From positions 67,501 through 131,500 of the forward strand of contig NZ_LR134376.1 of the NCBI RefSeq assembly GCF_900637545.1: a stretch of DNA of 64,000 nt, in the 5' to 3' direction. Positions 1-11,288 of this stretch are shown in pieces (position 1 is the first letter of the stretch; every line of letters begins with the position of its first letter). A program made the translations under genes and the position numbers. The notes below the pieces were generated by a model that saw nothing but the letters and a program-made list of their open reading frames with translations, did no database searches and had not been told where the DNA came from. This DNA is from Aeromonas encheleia (GTDB lineage Bacteria > Pseudomonadota > Gammaproteobacteria > Enterobacterales > Aeromonadaceae).

Positions 1-945
<945 letters not shown>

Positions 946-1069
946 ATACAACACCCAAGAAGTGTTCTGGGCCTTGTAGCAGATGAAGAACTACTTACTT
1001 AATTCAGTGATAGTGACCAAGCTAAGCGCTTAGTCGTTATTCACGTCAGCTTTCCGAGATTGAAGTTTT

Positions 1070-1186
1070 TGCCTGGCGGCCATAGCGCCGTGGAACCACC
1101 TGATCCCATGCCGAACTCAGAAGTGAAACGCGGTAGCGCCGATGGTAGTGTGGCATTCGCCATGCGAGAGTAGGACACTGCCAGGC
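1070..1186 (+). rRNA. rrf: 5S ribosomal RNA
   Basis: The sequence starts TGCCTGGCGGCC and ends GGACACTGCCAGGC, so the two ends pair to form helix I of 5S rRNA. The internal CCGAACTCAGAAGTGAAACG block is the conserved loop C/helix III region. The length, about 117 bases, is normal. It is the last gene of the rRNA operon and is followed directly by a strong terminator. Confidence 0.97.
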
Positions 1187-1200
1187 TCCCAATTGAAGAA

Positions 1201-1227
1201 GCCCGCTCAATCGAGCGGGCTTTTTTA
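1201..1227 (+). terminator. rRNA operon terminator
   Basis: An 8-bp GC-rich stem (GCCCGCTC paired with GAGCGGGC, loop AATC) is followed by six T residues. It lies 14 bases after the 5S end and is a classical intrinsic terminator for the rRNA operon. Confidence 0.93.
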
Positions 1228-1272
1228 TTGCCTGAAATTGGCCGTTTTCGTCTGATGCGCGGCCAATCCATA

Positions 1273-1326
1273 TACTGCTTACTGCTTACTGCTTCCTGCC
1301 TTTATATGCCTTTATATGCCTTTATC
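1273..1326. repeat. short tandem repeats at the patZ 3' end
   Basis: There are two adjacent microrepeats: TACTGCT three times (1273-1293), then TGCCTTTATA three times with the last copy ending in C (1297-1326). The second array overlaps the last codons of patZ on the minus strand. The in-frame stop falls in the middle copy, so unit gain or loss could alter the final residues of the protein. Confidence 0.8.
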
Positions 1327-3885
1327 TGCGCAGGGCAGCGCCATATTGACCACCCCGTCTTCCAGCTGGATGTCGATCTGAAAACCCAGCCGCTTGGCCA
1401 GATTGATCATGCCGCGATTGCTGGGCATGGTCATGCCGGAGAGCTGGCCGATGCCACGCTCCCTGGCGTAGCGGACTATCTTCTCCATCATCAGCTTGCC
1501 CAGCCCCATACCTTTCAGGTCCGAGCGGATCAGAATGGCAAATTCCGCATCGGACAGATCCGGGTTGGAGATGGCGCGCACCACCCCCAGGATCTGCTGG
1601 TTGAAGGCGCCATCCTGTCCCACGGCGACGAAGGCCATCTCCCGGTCGTAGTCGATCTGGGTCATGCGGGCCAGTTCCTCGTGGCCCAGCTCCCCCACAT
1701 CGGCGAAGAAACGCTTGTACCTGTCTTCATCGGAGACCTTGAGCACGAACTGCTTGTGGGCTGGTTCGTCCTCCGGCCGGATTGGGCGCAGCAGGACATG
1801 GCTCTGATCCTTGAGCCAGGCCCCCTCCTCCAGCTCGGTGGGATAGGGGCGAATGGCTAGGGGGAGTGCCTGCTGGCCCTCCGCCAGCAAGACGAGCCTG
1901 GCATCCAGGATCACCATCTCGTCGGCGCAGGCCTGCAGTGGATGTAGATCGAGCTCCTGGATCTCGGGGAAGGCCAGCAGCAGCTCCGACAGCTGACACA
2001 GCACCCGGCCGAGGGCATCGATATCGAGCCGCGCCGGACTGGCTTGCTCGCGGATCTTGCCCTGCTTGAGGGCGCCGATGATCTGGTAGCGGGCCAGCGC
2101 CTGGTTGAGCGGCGGCAGGGCGGCGACCATCTCGTGTGGAGCGGCGCCGGATTCACCGAGCAGGATGACGGGGCCGAAGACGGGATCCTGCTGCAGGCGG
2201 ATGCGCAGCTCGAGTCCACCGCTGCGTTTTGCCATGCGCTGCACCAGCAGGCCTTCGATGCGGGCCCCCGGATCGTGCTGACGGACCCGGTCCAGGATGG
2301 CATCCGCCGCCTGGGCCACCTCGGCCGAGGTGCGCAGGTTCAGCATGACACCGTGTACCTCGGACTTATGGGTGATATCCGGCGAGCGCAGCTTCACGGC
2401 TACCGGATAACCGATCTGCTCTGCGGTCAGCGCTGCCTCGATGGCGTCCGAGACGATCCAGGTTGGCAGGGTGGAGAGCCCGGCGGCCTGCATGATGGGG
2501 TGAACCAGGTGGGTATCGAGCACCCGTTGCTTGCGATCCAGCGCCTGCTGGATCAGCTGCTGGCAGCGTTCGACATCGAGTTGGCCAGCTTGCAGGGAGG
2601 CGGGGGTTTCCATCAGCTGCTTCTGGTTGCGGCGATATTCCACCATGTGCATGAAGGCGGTGACGGCACTCTCCGGGGTGCGATAGGTGGGAATGCCCGC
2701 CTCATTGAACAGGCGGCGGCCGGCTTGCGCCGAGTATTCCCCGGCCCAGTTGGTCAGGATGTTGAAACGCCTGGCTCTGGGATGCTGCTTGATAAAGTCG
2801 ATCAGGTTGCCAGCCAAGGCGGCGCCCCGTGCGGTGAGGGAGGGGGCATGGATCAGCAGGATGGCGTCGGCGCCGTCCCCCTGCAGCAAGGCATCCAGCG
2901 CCTGCCGGTAGGCATCGACATCCGCATCGCTGCCGATGTCTTGCGGCGGCATGGCCAGCTTGCCACCGCGCTCCAGCAGCACATCGGCGGCCATGTTGGC
3001 CAGCCCACGGCCGTTGGAGAGGATGGCGAGCCGCTCCCCCTTGAGGGTCAAGGAGTGGCTGAGGGTCTCGACGGTGGCAAACAGCTCATGGGTATCCCGT
3101 ACCCGCAGCATGCCGGCCCGGCGGATGGCCGCGTCGTAGACGTTGTCGAGCCCGTTGGCCGGATCGTGGCGACCGCTCTTGAGCACCAGGATCGGCTTGT
3201 TGCGCGAGGCGGCGCGGGCGGCCGAGAGGAAGTGGCGGGCATCGTGCAGCTTGTCCATGTAGATCAGGATGGCGCGGGTCGAGCCGTCGCGGGAGAGCTG
3301 ATCCAGCAGCTGGCCAAAGTCGATGTCGCAATGATCCCCGAGGGAGACGAAGGCCGAGAAACCGATCTCCCGCTGTTTGGCCCAGTCGAGGATGGTGGTG
3401 CTGACCGCCGCCGACTGGGAGAGGAAGGCCACCTGCCCTGGGGTGGCGGCGATGGGGGAGAAGCTGGCGTTGATGCCCTGCCCCGGCAAGAGCATGCCCA
3501 TGCTGTTGGGGCCGAGCAGGCGGATGCCGTATTGGCGGCACAGCCTCTGCAACTGATGGCGATCCTCGGCGGAGAACTGGGCGGCCAGTATGATGGCGGC
3601 GCCTGTGCCCTTCTTGCCGAGCTCCTCGATGAGTGGCAGTACCCGCTCGCGCCGGGTGCAGACGATGGCAAGGTCGGGGGACAGCGGCAGGCTGGGGATA
3701 TCGGGATAGGCGAGCACGCCGGCGATGGCCTGGCTGTGGGGGCTGACCGGCAGTATGGGGCCCTTGAACTGACCCGCGAGCAGGTGCCTGATCACCACAT
3801 GGCCCGCCTTCTGCGGGTCGGTCGAGGCGCCGATGACGGCAATCGATTGGGGTTTGAAGAGCCGATCCAGGCCGCTTGGTTTCAT
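1312..3885 (-). CDS. patZ: protein lysine acetyltransferase Pat (ACS-like + GNAT)
   Basis: Large bifunctional-architecture protein of 857 residues, close to the ~886 of E. coli PatZ (YfiQ/Pka). An N-terminal CoA-binding Rossmann fold (LFKPQSIAVIGAS near residue 9) is followed by succinyl-CoA-ligase-like and ATP-grasp domains that are non-catalytic in known family members. A C-terminal GNAT domain of ~165 residues carries the acetyl-CoA loop (LKGMGLGKLMM). The family acetylates lysines of metabolic enzymes such as acetyl-CoA synthetase. The ATG at 3885 is preferred over a GTG two codons upstream because the AGGAG ribosome site sits five bases before the ATG and would overlap the GTG. It appears monocistronic. 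Its 3' end runs into short tandem repeats. Confidence 0.93.
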   Translation of the reverse strand: MKPSGLDRLFKPQSIAVIGASTDPQKAGHVVIRHLLAGQFKGPILPVSPHSQAIAGVLAYPDIPSLPLSPDLAIVCTRRERVLPLIEELGKKGTGAAIILAAQFSAEDRHQLQRLCRQYGIRLLGPNSMGMLLPGQGINASFSPIAATPGQVAFLSQSAAVSTTILDWAKQREIGFSAFVSLGDHCDIDFGQLLDQLSRDGSTRAILIYMDKLHDARHFLSAARAASRNKPILVLKSGRHDPANGLDNVYDAAIRRAGMLRVRDTHELFATVETLSHSLTLKGERLAILSNGRGLANMAADVLLERGGKLAMPPQDIGSDADVDAYRQALDALLQGDGADAILLIHAPSLTARGAALAGNLIDFIKQHPRARRFNILTNWAGEYSAQAGRRLFNEAGIPTYRTPESAVTAFMHMVEYRRNQKQLMETPASLQAGQLDVERCQQLIQQALDRKQRVLDTHLVHPIMQAAGLSTLPTWIVSDAIEAALTAEQIGYPVAVKLRSPDITHKSEVHGVMLNLRTSAEVAQAADAILDRVRQHDPGARIEGLLVQRMAKRSGGLELRIRLQQDPVFGPVILLGESGAAPHEMVAALPPLNQALARYQIIGALKQGKIREQASPARLDIDALGRVLCQLSELLLAFPEIQELDLHPLQACADEMVILDARLVLLAEGQQALPLAIRPYPTELEEGAWLKDQSHVLLRPIRPEDEPAHKQFVLKVSDEDRYKRFFADVGELGHEELARMTQIDYDREMAFVAVGQDGAFNQQILGVVRAISNPDLSDAEFAILIRSDLKGMGLGKLMMEKIVRYARERGIGQLSGMTMPSNRGMINLAKRLGFQIDIQLEDGVVNMALPCADKGI

Positions 3886-3976
3886 GGGCACTCCTCATGG
3901 CGACCCCCGGAGGCGAGGGTGACGGATGGTGCCAGTCTAATACGCTTTCAGGGTATGTTCTGTGACCGATTGCGGA

Positions 3977-4168
3977 TCATGGCCGGACCAGGGCGTTGGC
4001 TCTCAGGTAGAACCGCAGTTCCCCCTGAATGCGCCTGATGGTGGCCAGGTGCCGATCCTGCAGATAGATCTCCTGCTCCCGATCGAGCGGGCAACGGCGG
4101 ACGCCAAGGCTCTGCAGATACTCTTCAAACAGGATGGACCCCTTGATCTCGACAAGATGCTGGCTCAC
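3977..4168 (-). CDS. small conserved-looking hypothetical protein (63 aa)
   Basis: A 63-residue ORF starting at a GTG, with a good ribosome site (AGAGGAGC, seven bases upstream). A longer reading frame from 4249 lacks such a site. The product is soluble-looking and charged, with Arg-rich helices (RHLATIRRIQGELRFYLRA) and no signal peptide or membrane segment. It lies between patZ and ilvY, all on the minus strand, about 90 bases upstream of patZ. I do not recognise a family. The ribosome site and base composition support a real gene, but its function is unknown. Confidence 0.55.
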   Translation of the reverse strand: MSQHLVEIKGSILFEEYLQSLGVRRCPLDREQEIYLQDRHLATIRRIQGELRFYLRANALVRP

Positions 4169-4297
4169 GGCGTGCTCCTCTGTGGCTGATGTGCTCGTCG
4201 GGCAAGTCTCCGCTCTTAGCGGGTACTTTCCTACTGACACATCTGACACCTGATAGGAGCGCCATCCCGTCTGCGCTTGCCGGGCCTGATCCTTCCC

Positions 4298-5188
4298 TCA
4301 GCGCAGGGGGTGGCCGCGAGCCGTATCCCAGAAGGCGCGGATCAGCGGCTCTTCCAGCCGCTTCTTGAGCACGGCGATGCCCACGTCGAACGGCTTGAGG
4401 GTGGGTTTGGGCTCGACGATACGCACCTTGTCCCCCATGGGACTGTGATCGATCACGGCGGCAGGCACCAGACCCACCCCGAAGCCGAGCGCCACCATGG
4501 CGACTATGCCCTCGTTGCCGGCGACCTCGGCGTAGATGTTGGGGGCTATGCCCTTGTTGCGAAACCACTGGTCACAGCGTTTGCGAGCCAGTCCCTGCTC
4601 GGAGAGGATCAGCGGCAGCCGCTCCCAGTCCGGCTCGCCCTGCAGGAACCACTGGTTCGGTTGGGGGGCATTGCGTGGCGCGATAAACACCAGCGGCACC
4701 TGCTGCAGGCTGGCAAACTCCAGCTTGGCGGAGAGGGCATCCGGCCTCGCTGCGATGGCGAGATCGGCCTCGTCGGCCAGGATCTTGTCCACCGCCAGCG
4801 CCGGGTCGCCGGTCTCGAGCTTGATCTCGAGCTGGGGATAGCGGCGGCGGAAGCGTTCCAGCACCTCGGGCAGCAGAAAATAGCTGGCGGTGACCGAGCA
4901 GAACACCCGCAGTCGACCCTGCAGCGGTTCGTCGCTGCGCTTGAGCTCCTGCTTGAGCCGGCGCCACTCCTGCAGCAGGCTACCGCCGAACTCCCGCAGC
5001 TTCTCGCCGGCGGAGGTGAGCCGCACGCTGCGGTTGTCCCGCTCGAACAGCACGCAGCCGGTTTCCTGCTCCAGCCGCTGGATGGCGCGGCTCAGGGTGG
5101 AGGGGCTGACCGCCATGGCATCGGCGCTCTTGCCGAAGTGAAGGGAGTCGGCGAGGTGGAGAAACAGCTCGAGATTGCGAAGGTCCAT
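4298..5188 (-). CDS. ilvY: LysR-type activator of ilvC
   Basis: A 296-residue LysR-family regulator (E. coli IlvY is 297). The N-terminal winged helix-turn-helix (MDLRNLELFLHLADSLHFGK, then SPSTLSRAIQRLE) is followed by the periplasmic-binding-protein-like inducer domain. IlvY activates the divergent ilvC when the acetohydroxy-acid substrates accumulate, and represses itself. Divergence from ilvC, with repeated operator-like motifs between the two genes, supports the assignment. A truncated second copy of its 5' end, including the start codon and operator, lies just upstream (see 5230-5348). Confidence 0.95.
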   Translation of the reverse strand: MDLRNLELFLHLADSLHFGKSADAMAVSPSTLSRAIQRLEQETGCVLFERDNRSVRLTSAGEKLREFGGSLLQEWRRLKQELKRSDEPLQGRLRVFCSVTASYFLLPEVLERFRRRYPQLEIKLETGDPALAVDKILADEADLAIAARPDALSAKLEFASLQQVPLVFIAPRNAPQPNQWFLQGEPDWERLPLILSEQGLARKRCDQWFRNKGIAPNIYAEVAGNEGIVAMVALGFGVGLVPAAVIDHSPMGDKVRIVEPKPTLKPFDVGIAVLKKRLEEPLIRAFWDTARGHPLR

Positions 5189-5220
5189 CTTTCATTCCTG
5201 CAACGGCATCGGGTGCCGAA

Positions 5221-5375
5221 TTGTTCAGCTCAGGCAACAACCCCTCCGGCGCTCTTGCCGAACTGGGGGAGATCCCGCCTGAGATTGCGCAGAATCATCT
5301 TTCAATTTCTGCAACGTACTGTTCCGAATATATCAGTTCAGGCAATAAGTGTCCCGCGCTATAGTGGTTCAGACA
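5221..5375. promoter_or_regulatory. ilvY-ilvC divergent control region with repeated IlvY operator-like motifs
   Basis: The sequence TTGTTCAGCTCAGGCAACAA at 5221-5240 is an inverted repeat with TTGTT/AACAA arms, the form expected of a LysR-type operator. Related motifs (CAGTTCAGGCAA near 5334, TTCAGACAA near 5369) follow. A plausible ilvC promoter is TTCAGG (5337-5342), a 17-base spacer and TATAGT (5360-5365); its poor -35 box fits activator dependence. The first two motifs belong to the two copies of the duplicated ilvY 5' region. Site identities are inferred from position and symmetry. Confidence 0.55.
5230..5348 (-). pseudogene. truncated duplicate of the ilvY 5' end
   Basis: From 5348 down to about 5247 the sequence matches the ilvY start region at 5122-5237, including the bases before the start codon. 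Read from the ATG at 5298 it gives a 22-codon ORF beginning M-I-L-R-N-L and containing F-G-K-S-A. This matches the IlvY N terminus MDLRNL...FGKSA with an internal in-frame loss. It stops at 5230. Both the coding fragment and the operator-like motif are duplicated, so this is a gene-head remnant embedded in the functional control region. Whether the short ORF is translated is unknown. Confidence 0.75.
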
Positions 5376-5418
5376 ACGCCGCCATCCGGCATGGAATCAA
5401 TCGAACGGAGCAATCACC

Positions 5419-6900
5419 ATGGCTAATTATTTCAACACCCTGAACCTGCGTCAGCAGTTGGCCCAGCTGGGCAAGTGTCGTTTCATGCAGCGCGAAGAGT
5501 TCGCTGACGGTTGTGCGGCGCTCAAGGGCAAGAAGGTGGTGATTGTGGGTTGTGGCGCCCAGGGTCTGAACCAGGGCCTGAACATGCGCGACTCCGGGCT
5601 GGACATCTCCTACGCCCTGCGCAAGGCCGCCATCACCGAGAAACGTGCCTCCTGGCAGAAGGCGACCGACAACGGCTTCGTGGTCGGCACCTATGAAGAG
5701 CTGATCCCGAGCGCCGATCTGGTGCTGAACCTGACTCCGGACAAGCAGCACGCCGACGTGGTGAAAACCGTGATGCCGCTGATGAAGCAGGGCGCGGCCC
5801 TGGGTTACTCCCACGGCTTCAACGTGGTGGAAGAGGGTCAACAGATCCGCGCCGACATCACAGTGGTCATGGTCGCTCCCAAGTGCCCGGGTACCGAGGT
5901 GCGTGAAGAGTACAAGCGTGGCTTCGGCGTGCCGACCCTGCTCGCGGTACACCCGGAGAACGATCCCCAGGGTGAGGGCATGGCCATCGCCAAGGCCTGG
6001 GCCTCCGCCACCGGCGGCGATCGCGCCGGGGTGCTGGAATCCTCCTTCGTGGCGGAAGTGAAATCCGACCTGATGGGCGAGCAGACCATCTTGTGCGGCA
6101 TGCTGCAGGCCGGCTCCCTGCTGTGCTATGACAAGCTGGTCGCCGAGGGGACGGATCCGGCCTACGCCGGCAAGCTGATCCAGTTCGGCTGGGAGACCAT
6201 CACCGAGGCCCTGAAGCAGGGTGGCATCAGTCTGATGATGGACCGCCTCTCCAACCCGGCCAAGCTGCGTGCCTTCGAGCTGTCCGAGCAGCTGCGCACC
6301 CTGATGCGTCCGCTGTTCGAGAAGCACATGGATGACATCATCGCCGGTGAGTTCTCCCGCGGCATGATGGCCGACTGGGCCGAGGATGACGCCAAGCTGT
6401 TCGGCTGGCGCGAAGAGACCGGCCAGTCCGCCTTCGAGAATGCCCCGGCTTATGCGGGCAAGATCGCCGAGCAGGAGTACTTCGACAACGGCGTGGTCAT
6501 GGTGGCCATGGTCAAGGCGGGGGTGGAGCTGGCGTTCGAGACCATGGTGGCCTCCGGCATCTATGAAGAGTCCGCCTACTACGAATCCCTGCACGAGCTG
6601 CCGCTCATCGCCAACACCGTTGCTCGCAAGCGTCTGTATGAGATGAACGTGGTGATCTCGGATACCGCCGAATACGGCAACTACCTGTTCGCCAACGCCG
6701 CCGTGCCCTTGCTGCGCGAGCACTTCATGCCGACCCTGCAGGCCGGCGATCTGGGCAGCTCCCGTGCCGAGAGCAAGGGGATCGACAACCAGGCCCTGCT
6801 GGCCGCCAACGAGGCGACCCGCAGCCACCCCATCGAGCAGATCGGCCAGACCCTGCGTGGCTACATGAAGGATATGAAACGTATCGCTGTCGGTGGCTAA
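5419..6900 (+). CDS. ilvC: ketol-acid reductoisomerase (class II)
   Basis: A 493-residue enzyme of the long enterobacterial class (E. coli 491). It converts acetolactate and acetohydroxybutyrate to the dihydroxy acids of valine and isoleucine synthesis, using NADPH. The nucleotide-binding fold is seen as [19 protein letters not shown] near residue 37, and the duplicated C-terminal knotted domain explains the length. The start at 5419 has GGAG eight bases upstream. It is divergent from its activator ilvY and ends just before a second partial copy of its own 3' end. A bidirectional terminator follows near 7100. Confidence 0.97.
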   Translation: MANYFNTLNLRQQLAQLGKCRFMQREEFADGCAALKGKKVVIVGCGAQGLNQGLNMRDSGLDISYALRKAAITEKRASWQKATDNGFVVGTYEELIPSADLVLNLTPDKQHADVVKTVMPLMKQGAALGYSHGFNVVEEGQQIRADITVVMVAPKCPGTEVREEYKRGFGVPTLLAVHPENDPQGEGMAIAKAWASATGGDRAGVLESSFVAEVKSDLMGEQTILCGMLQAGSLLCYDKLVAEGTDPAYAGKLIQFGWETITEALKQGGISLMMDRLSNPAKLRAFELSEQLRTLMRPLFEKHMDDIIAGEFSRGMMADWAEDDAKLFGWREETGQSAFENAPAYAGKIAEQEYFDNGVVMVAMVKAGVELAFETMVASGIYEESAYYESLHELPLIANTVARKRLYEMNVVISDTAEYGNYLFANAAVPLLREHFMPTLQAGDLGSSRAESKGIDNQALLAANEATRSHPIEQIGQTLRGYMKDMKRIAVGG

Positions 6901-6986
6901 TGAGGCTGCGGCCCGTAACCATGCCCTTGTCAGACCCTGCGTTGTTATAGATGAAAGACATGAAGCGCATCGCCGTCGGCGGTTAA
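6899..6986 (+). pseudogene. duplicate remnant of the ilvC 3' end
   Basis: This begins within the ilvC stop codon and matches the last ~31 codons of ilvC (6808-6900), with small deletions that break the frame. Its final 11 codons plus stop (6951-6986) encode [11 protein letters not shown], identical to the true IlvC C terminus. However, AAA/GAC/AAG/CGC/ATC/GCC/GGC/GGT replace several synonymous codons of ilvC. Synonymous-only differences suggest the fragment came from a functional, diverged ilvC rather than from recent local duplication. Confidence 0.85.
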
Positions 6987-7084
6987 GCTTCATCGGGGTG
7001 GGGGTGACGATCCCCGCCTGCTGGCTGGCTTAGACACCTGGCCAGGTGCCCGGAGTATGCAAACAAGCCGGTTATCGGCCACAA

Positions 7085-7113
7085 AAAAGCCCCGCTCATC
7101 GAGCGGGGCTTTT
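7085..7113. terminator. bidirectional terminator between ilvC and pgi
   Basis: The stem AAAAGCCCCGCTC pairs with GAGCGGGGCTTTT around a 3-base loop. It has A-rich and T-rich flanks, so it can serve both convergent genes. Confidence 0.9.
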
Positions 7114-7135
7114 GCATTCAGGCAAGCACCGGAAA

Positions 7136-9193
<2,058 letters not shown>

Positions 9194-9382
9194 ATGAAAC
9201 GCGCTTTATCCCTGTTTGCCCTTAGCCTGATCGCCACCGGCCTCATCGGCCTGCTGACCCTGGTGCTGACCAGCGCCGCCCCGACCCTGGAGATGCGGGT
9301 GCTGGCCGTGATGGCCGCCGTGCTGGGAGGCTATGTGCTGGTGCAGCCGCTGCTCAACCGGGTCGCCCGCCGGCTGGTGTGA
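9194..9382 (+). CDS. small two-helix inner-membrane protein (62 aa)
   Basis: The ORF starts at an ATG with an excellent ribosome site (GAGGAG, seven bases upstream). The product has two hydrophobic segments, residues ~5-27 and ~34-53, joined by a short turn (TLEMR) and ending in a basic tail (NRVARRLV). This resembles many small inner-membrane proteins. No family is recognised. It is transcribed alone, divergent from pgi, and is followed by an intrinsic terminator. Longer in-frame extensions from 9026 lack a ribosome site. Confidence 0.65.
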   Translation: MKRALSLFALSLIATGLIGLLTLVLTSAAPTLEMRVLAVMAAVLGGYVLVQPLLNRVARRLV

Positions 9383-9426
9383 GGGCTCGCCGGCCCGAGG
9401 CCGCGGGTGATAGTGACTGGCTTATC

Positions 9427-9451
9427 TCCGGCCCCGGTGGCCGGATTTTTT
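9427..9451 (+). terminator. terminator after the small membrane protein
   Basis: The stem TCCGGCC/GGCCGGA with loop CCGGT is followed by six T residues. Confidence 0.85.
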
Positions 9452-9474
9452 ATGGCCACGCCCGGGGCCCGAAA

Positions 9475-9508
9475 ACGACAATGCCAGCCCGGAGGCTGGC
9501 ATTGTCGT
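9475..9508 (-). terminator. terminator after the mscS-like gene
   Basis: A perfect 15-bp inverted repeat (arms 9475-9489 and 9494-9508, loop CGGA). On the minus strand it is followed by TTTC. It sits 14 bases after the mscS stop codon. Confidence 0.75.
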
Positions 9509-9522
9509 CATCAGGTCTGGAT

Positions 9523-10359
9523 TCAGGCCTGGGACTTTTGCATGTGCATGACCATCTGCGGGAAGGGGATCTCGACGCCTTCGGCATCGAAGGCCAGCTT
9601 CACCTTCTCGTGGAAGTCGAACCAGACACCCCAGTAGTCGGCGGTCTTGACCCAGGGGCGCACCACTATGTTGACCGCGGAGTCGGCCAGGGCGGCGACG
9701 GCGATGACGGCTTCCGGATCCTTCAGGATGCGCGGCTCCTCGTTGACCAGTTGCTCCAGGATCTGTTTGGCCTTGCGCAGGTCAGAGCCGTAGCCGATGC
9801 CGAAGGTCATGTCGACCCGACGGGTATCCATGCGGGAGTAGTTGACTATGGTGCCGTTGAGGATGGCGGAGTTCGGCACCACCACCATCTTGTTGTCACC
9901 GGAGGTGAGAGTGGTGGTGAACAGTTGCACCGACTGCACCACGCCCGCGGTGCCGGCCACTTCGATGAACTCGCCCGCCTTGATGGGGCGGAAGATGATC
10001 AGCAGGAAACCGGCGGCAAAGTTGGAGAGGGAGCCTTGCAGCGCCAGACCGATGGCCAGACCGGCGGCACCTATGATGGCGACGAAGGAGGCGGTCTGTA
10101 CCCCGACCCGGCCGAGGGCGGCGATCACCACGAACACCAGGATGGTGTACTTGAGGATGCTGCCGACGAAGTGGGTCACGGTAGTATCCAGCTTGCGGGT
10201 CTGCATCACCTTGACCACGCCACCGCTGAGGATGTTGGCGGCGATGTAACCGATCAGCAGGGTGAGCAGAGCGGCGGCGATATTGACCGCGTACTCGATG
10301 ATCAGCCCCTGGTTATTGGTCAACCAGGTCTGTGCTTCTGTGATGATCTCGGGTTCCAT
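9523..10359 (-). CDS. mscS: small-conductance mechanosensitive channel MscS family
   Basis: A 278-residue inner-membrane channel (E. coli MscS 286) that opens on membrane tension during osmotic downshock. There are three transmembrane helices: residues ~20-45, ~65-85, and the pore-lining TM3 rich in Gly/Ala (GLAIGLALQGSLSNFAAGF, ~100-118). The MscS beta domain with RPIKAGEFIEV and VVVPNSAIL motifs and the alpha/beta cage follow. It is monocistronic, with its own terminator. Confidence 0.94.
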   Translation of the reverse strand: MEPEIITEAQTWLTNNQGLIIEYAVNIAAALLTLLIGYIAANILSGGVVKVMQTRKLDTTVTHFVGSILKYTILVFVVIAALGRVGVQTASFVAIIGAAGLAIGLALQGSLSNFAAGFLLIIFRPIKAGEFIEVAGTAGVVQSVQLFTTTLTSGDNKMVVVPNSAILNGTIVNYSRMDTRRVDMTFGIGYGSDLRKAKQILEQLVNEEPRILKDPEAVIAVAALADSAVNIVVRPWVKTADYWGVWFDFHEKVKLAFDAEGVEIPFPQMVMHMQKSQA

Positions 10360-10463
10360 AGGATATCCTGTTGGTATAAAGGTTTATGGCGCATGAATCT
10401 AACACCGGGACGCGACAACCTGGGTCGCATCTGGTGCTTATTTTGTGCCATAGAAAGCTGCCA

Positions 10464-10492
10464 CAAAAAACAAGGGAGGCCAAGGCCTCCCT
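10464..10492 (-). terminator. slmA terminator
   Basis: The stem GGGAGGCC/GGCCTCCC has a 2-base spacer and is followed on the minus strand by TTGTTTTTTG. It lies beyond the duplicated slmA tail, so the slmA transcript probably includes the tail copy. Confidence 0.85.
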
Positions 10493-10508
10493 CTTTGTTC
10501 AATCCCGG

Positions 10509-10617
10509 TTGGCTCAGCTTTGCAGCAGCTGGCTGCGCATGAATTGCCACTGATCCTCGAACCCGGCGGTGGGTTTGAGTTTGAACTCGGAGCGGACAAA
10601 CTGGCTGATCCGCCCCT
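10509..10617 (-). pseudogene. 109-base tandem duplicate of the slmA 3' end
   Basis: This is directly adjacent to the intact slmA end (10618-10726) and the same length, with five differences in 109 positions by eye. In the slmA frame all five are third-position synonymous changes, and the encoded tail I-S-Q-F-V-R...L-L-Q-S-stop is unchanged. The copy extends a few bases past the stop codon (GCCAA is shared). Since 109 is not a multiple of three, the copy is out of frame with upstream DNA and is not an extension of SlmA. Confidence 0.92.
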
Positions 10618-10622
10618 TTGGC

Positions 10623-11219
10623 TCAGCTCTGCAGCAGCTGGCTGCGCATGAATTGCCACTGGTCTTCAAACCCGGCGGTGGGTTTGAGTTTGAACTCGGA
10701 GCGGACAAACTGACTGATCCGCCCCTCGGCATAGGCCAGCAGCAGGTTGGCCAGCATGGTCTCGTCGAGCTGGAAACCCTGGCCTTCCCGCAGCCGCTTC
10801 TCGCGCAGCGCCTGTTTGAGCTGGGTCTCCAGCTTGTCGAACAGGGTGCTGATGCGATCTCGCAGCCGATCGTGCTCGCCCAGCAGGGCATCGCCGTTGA
10901 GGATGCGGGTGATGCCGGGATTACGCTCGGCGAACACCAGCAGCAGCTGCAAGATGTGGTGGCAGCGGGCCATGGTGTCCTTCTCCTCGGCCATGATCAG
11001 GTTGACCCGTGACAGCAGGGAATCCTCGATAAAGTCGATCAGCCCCTCGAACATCCGCGCCTTGCTGGGAAAATGTCGATAGAGGGCGGCCTCGGACACG
11101 CCCACCTCGGCCGCCAGACGGGCCGTGGTGATGCGCTGGCCCGGGCTGCTTTCCAGCATATGGGCGAGTGCCTGCAGGATCTGATCGCGCCGACTCTGTT
11201 TCTGGTTACTGCTTGCCAT
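10623..11219 (-). CDS. slmA: nucleoid occlusion factor SlmA (TetR family)
   Basis: A 198-residue protein (E. coli SlmA 198) with an N-terminal TetR helix-turn-helix ([20 protein letters not shown], ~residues 28-47). It binds chromosomal SBS sites and antagonises FtsZ assembly over the nucleoid. It lies between dut and the terminator, as in the conserved coaBC-dut-slmA order of gammaproteobacteria. The true stop is at 10623; a second nearly identical tail follows downstream. Translation reading into the copy is blocked by this stop. Confidence 0.95.
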   Translation of the reverse strand: MASSNQKQSRRDQILQALAHMLESSPGQRITTARLAAEVGVSEAALYRHFPSKARMFEGLIDFIEDSLLSRVNLIMAEEKDTMARCHHILQLLLVFAERNPGITRILNGDALLGEHDRLRDRISTLFDKLETQLKQALREKRLREGQGFQLDETMLANLLLAYAEGRISQFVRSEFKLKPTAGFEDQWQFMRSQLLQS

Positions 11220-11288
11220 GGATTCCCCTAAAAAAACAATGGCTTGATTCCGTTATTAGGCACCGGTCACGAGGACTGGTGTGGTCTG

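Noticed and set aside
2044-4038. A 664-codon open frame on the plus strand opposite patZ
   Set aside because: It is antisense to a clearly recognisable PatZ, has no ribosome site or family motif, and is rich in His/Gly/Gln as expected for the complement of a GC-rich gene.
5359-6993. A 544-codon open frame antisense to ilvC
   Set aside because: It is a composition shadow; ilvC on the other strand has full-length family identity.
10514-10891. A longer minus-strand ORF running through the slmA tail copy as a possible extended SlmA
   Set aside because: It is in a different frame from slmA; the true SlmA stop is intact and the copy is out of frame because the unit is 109 bases.
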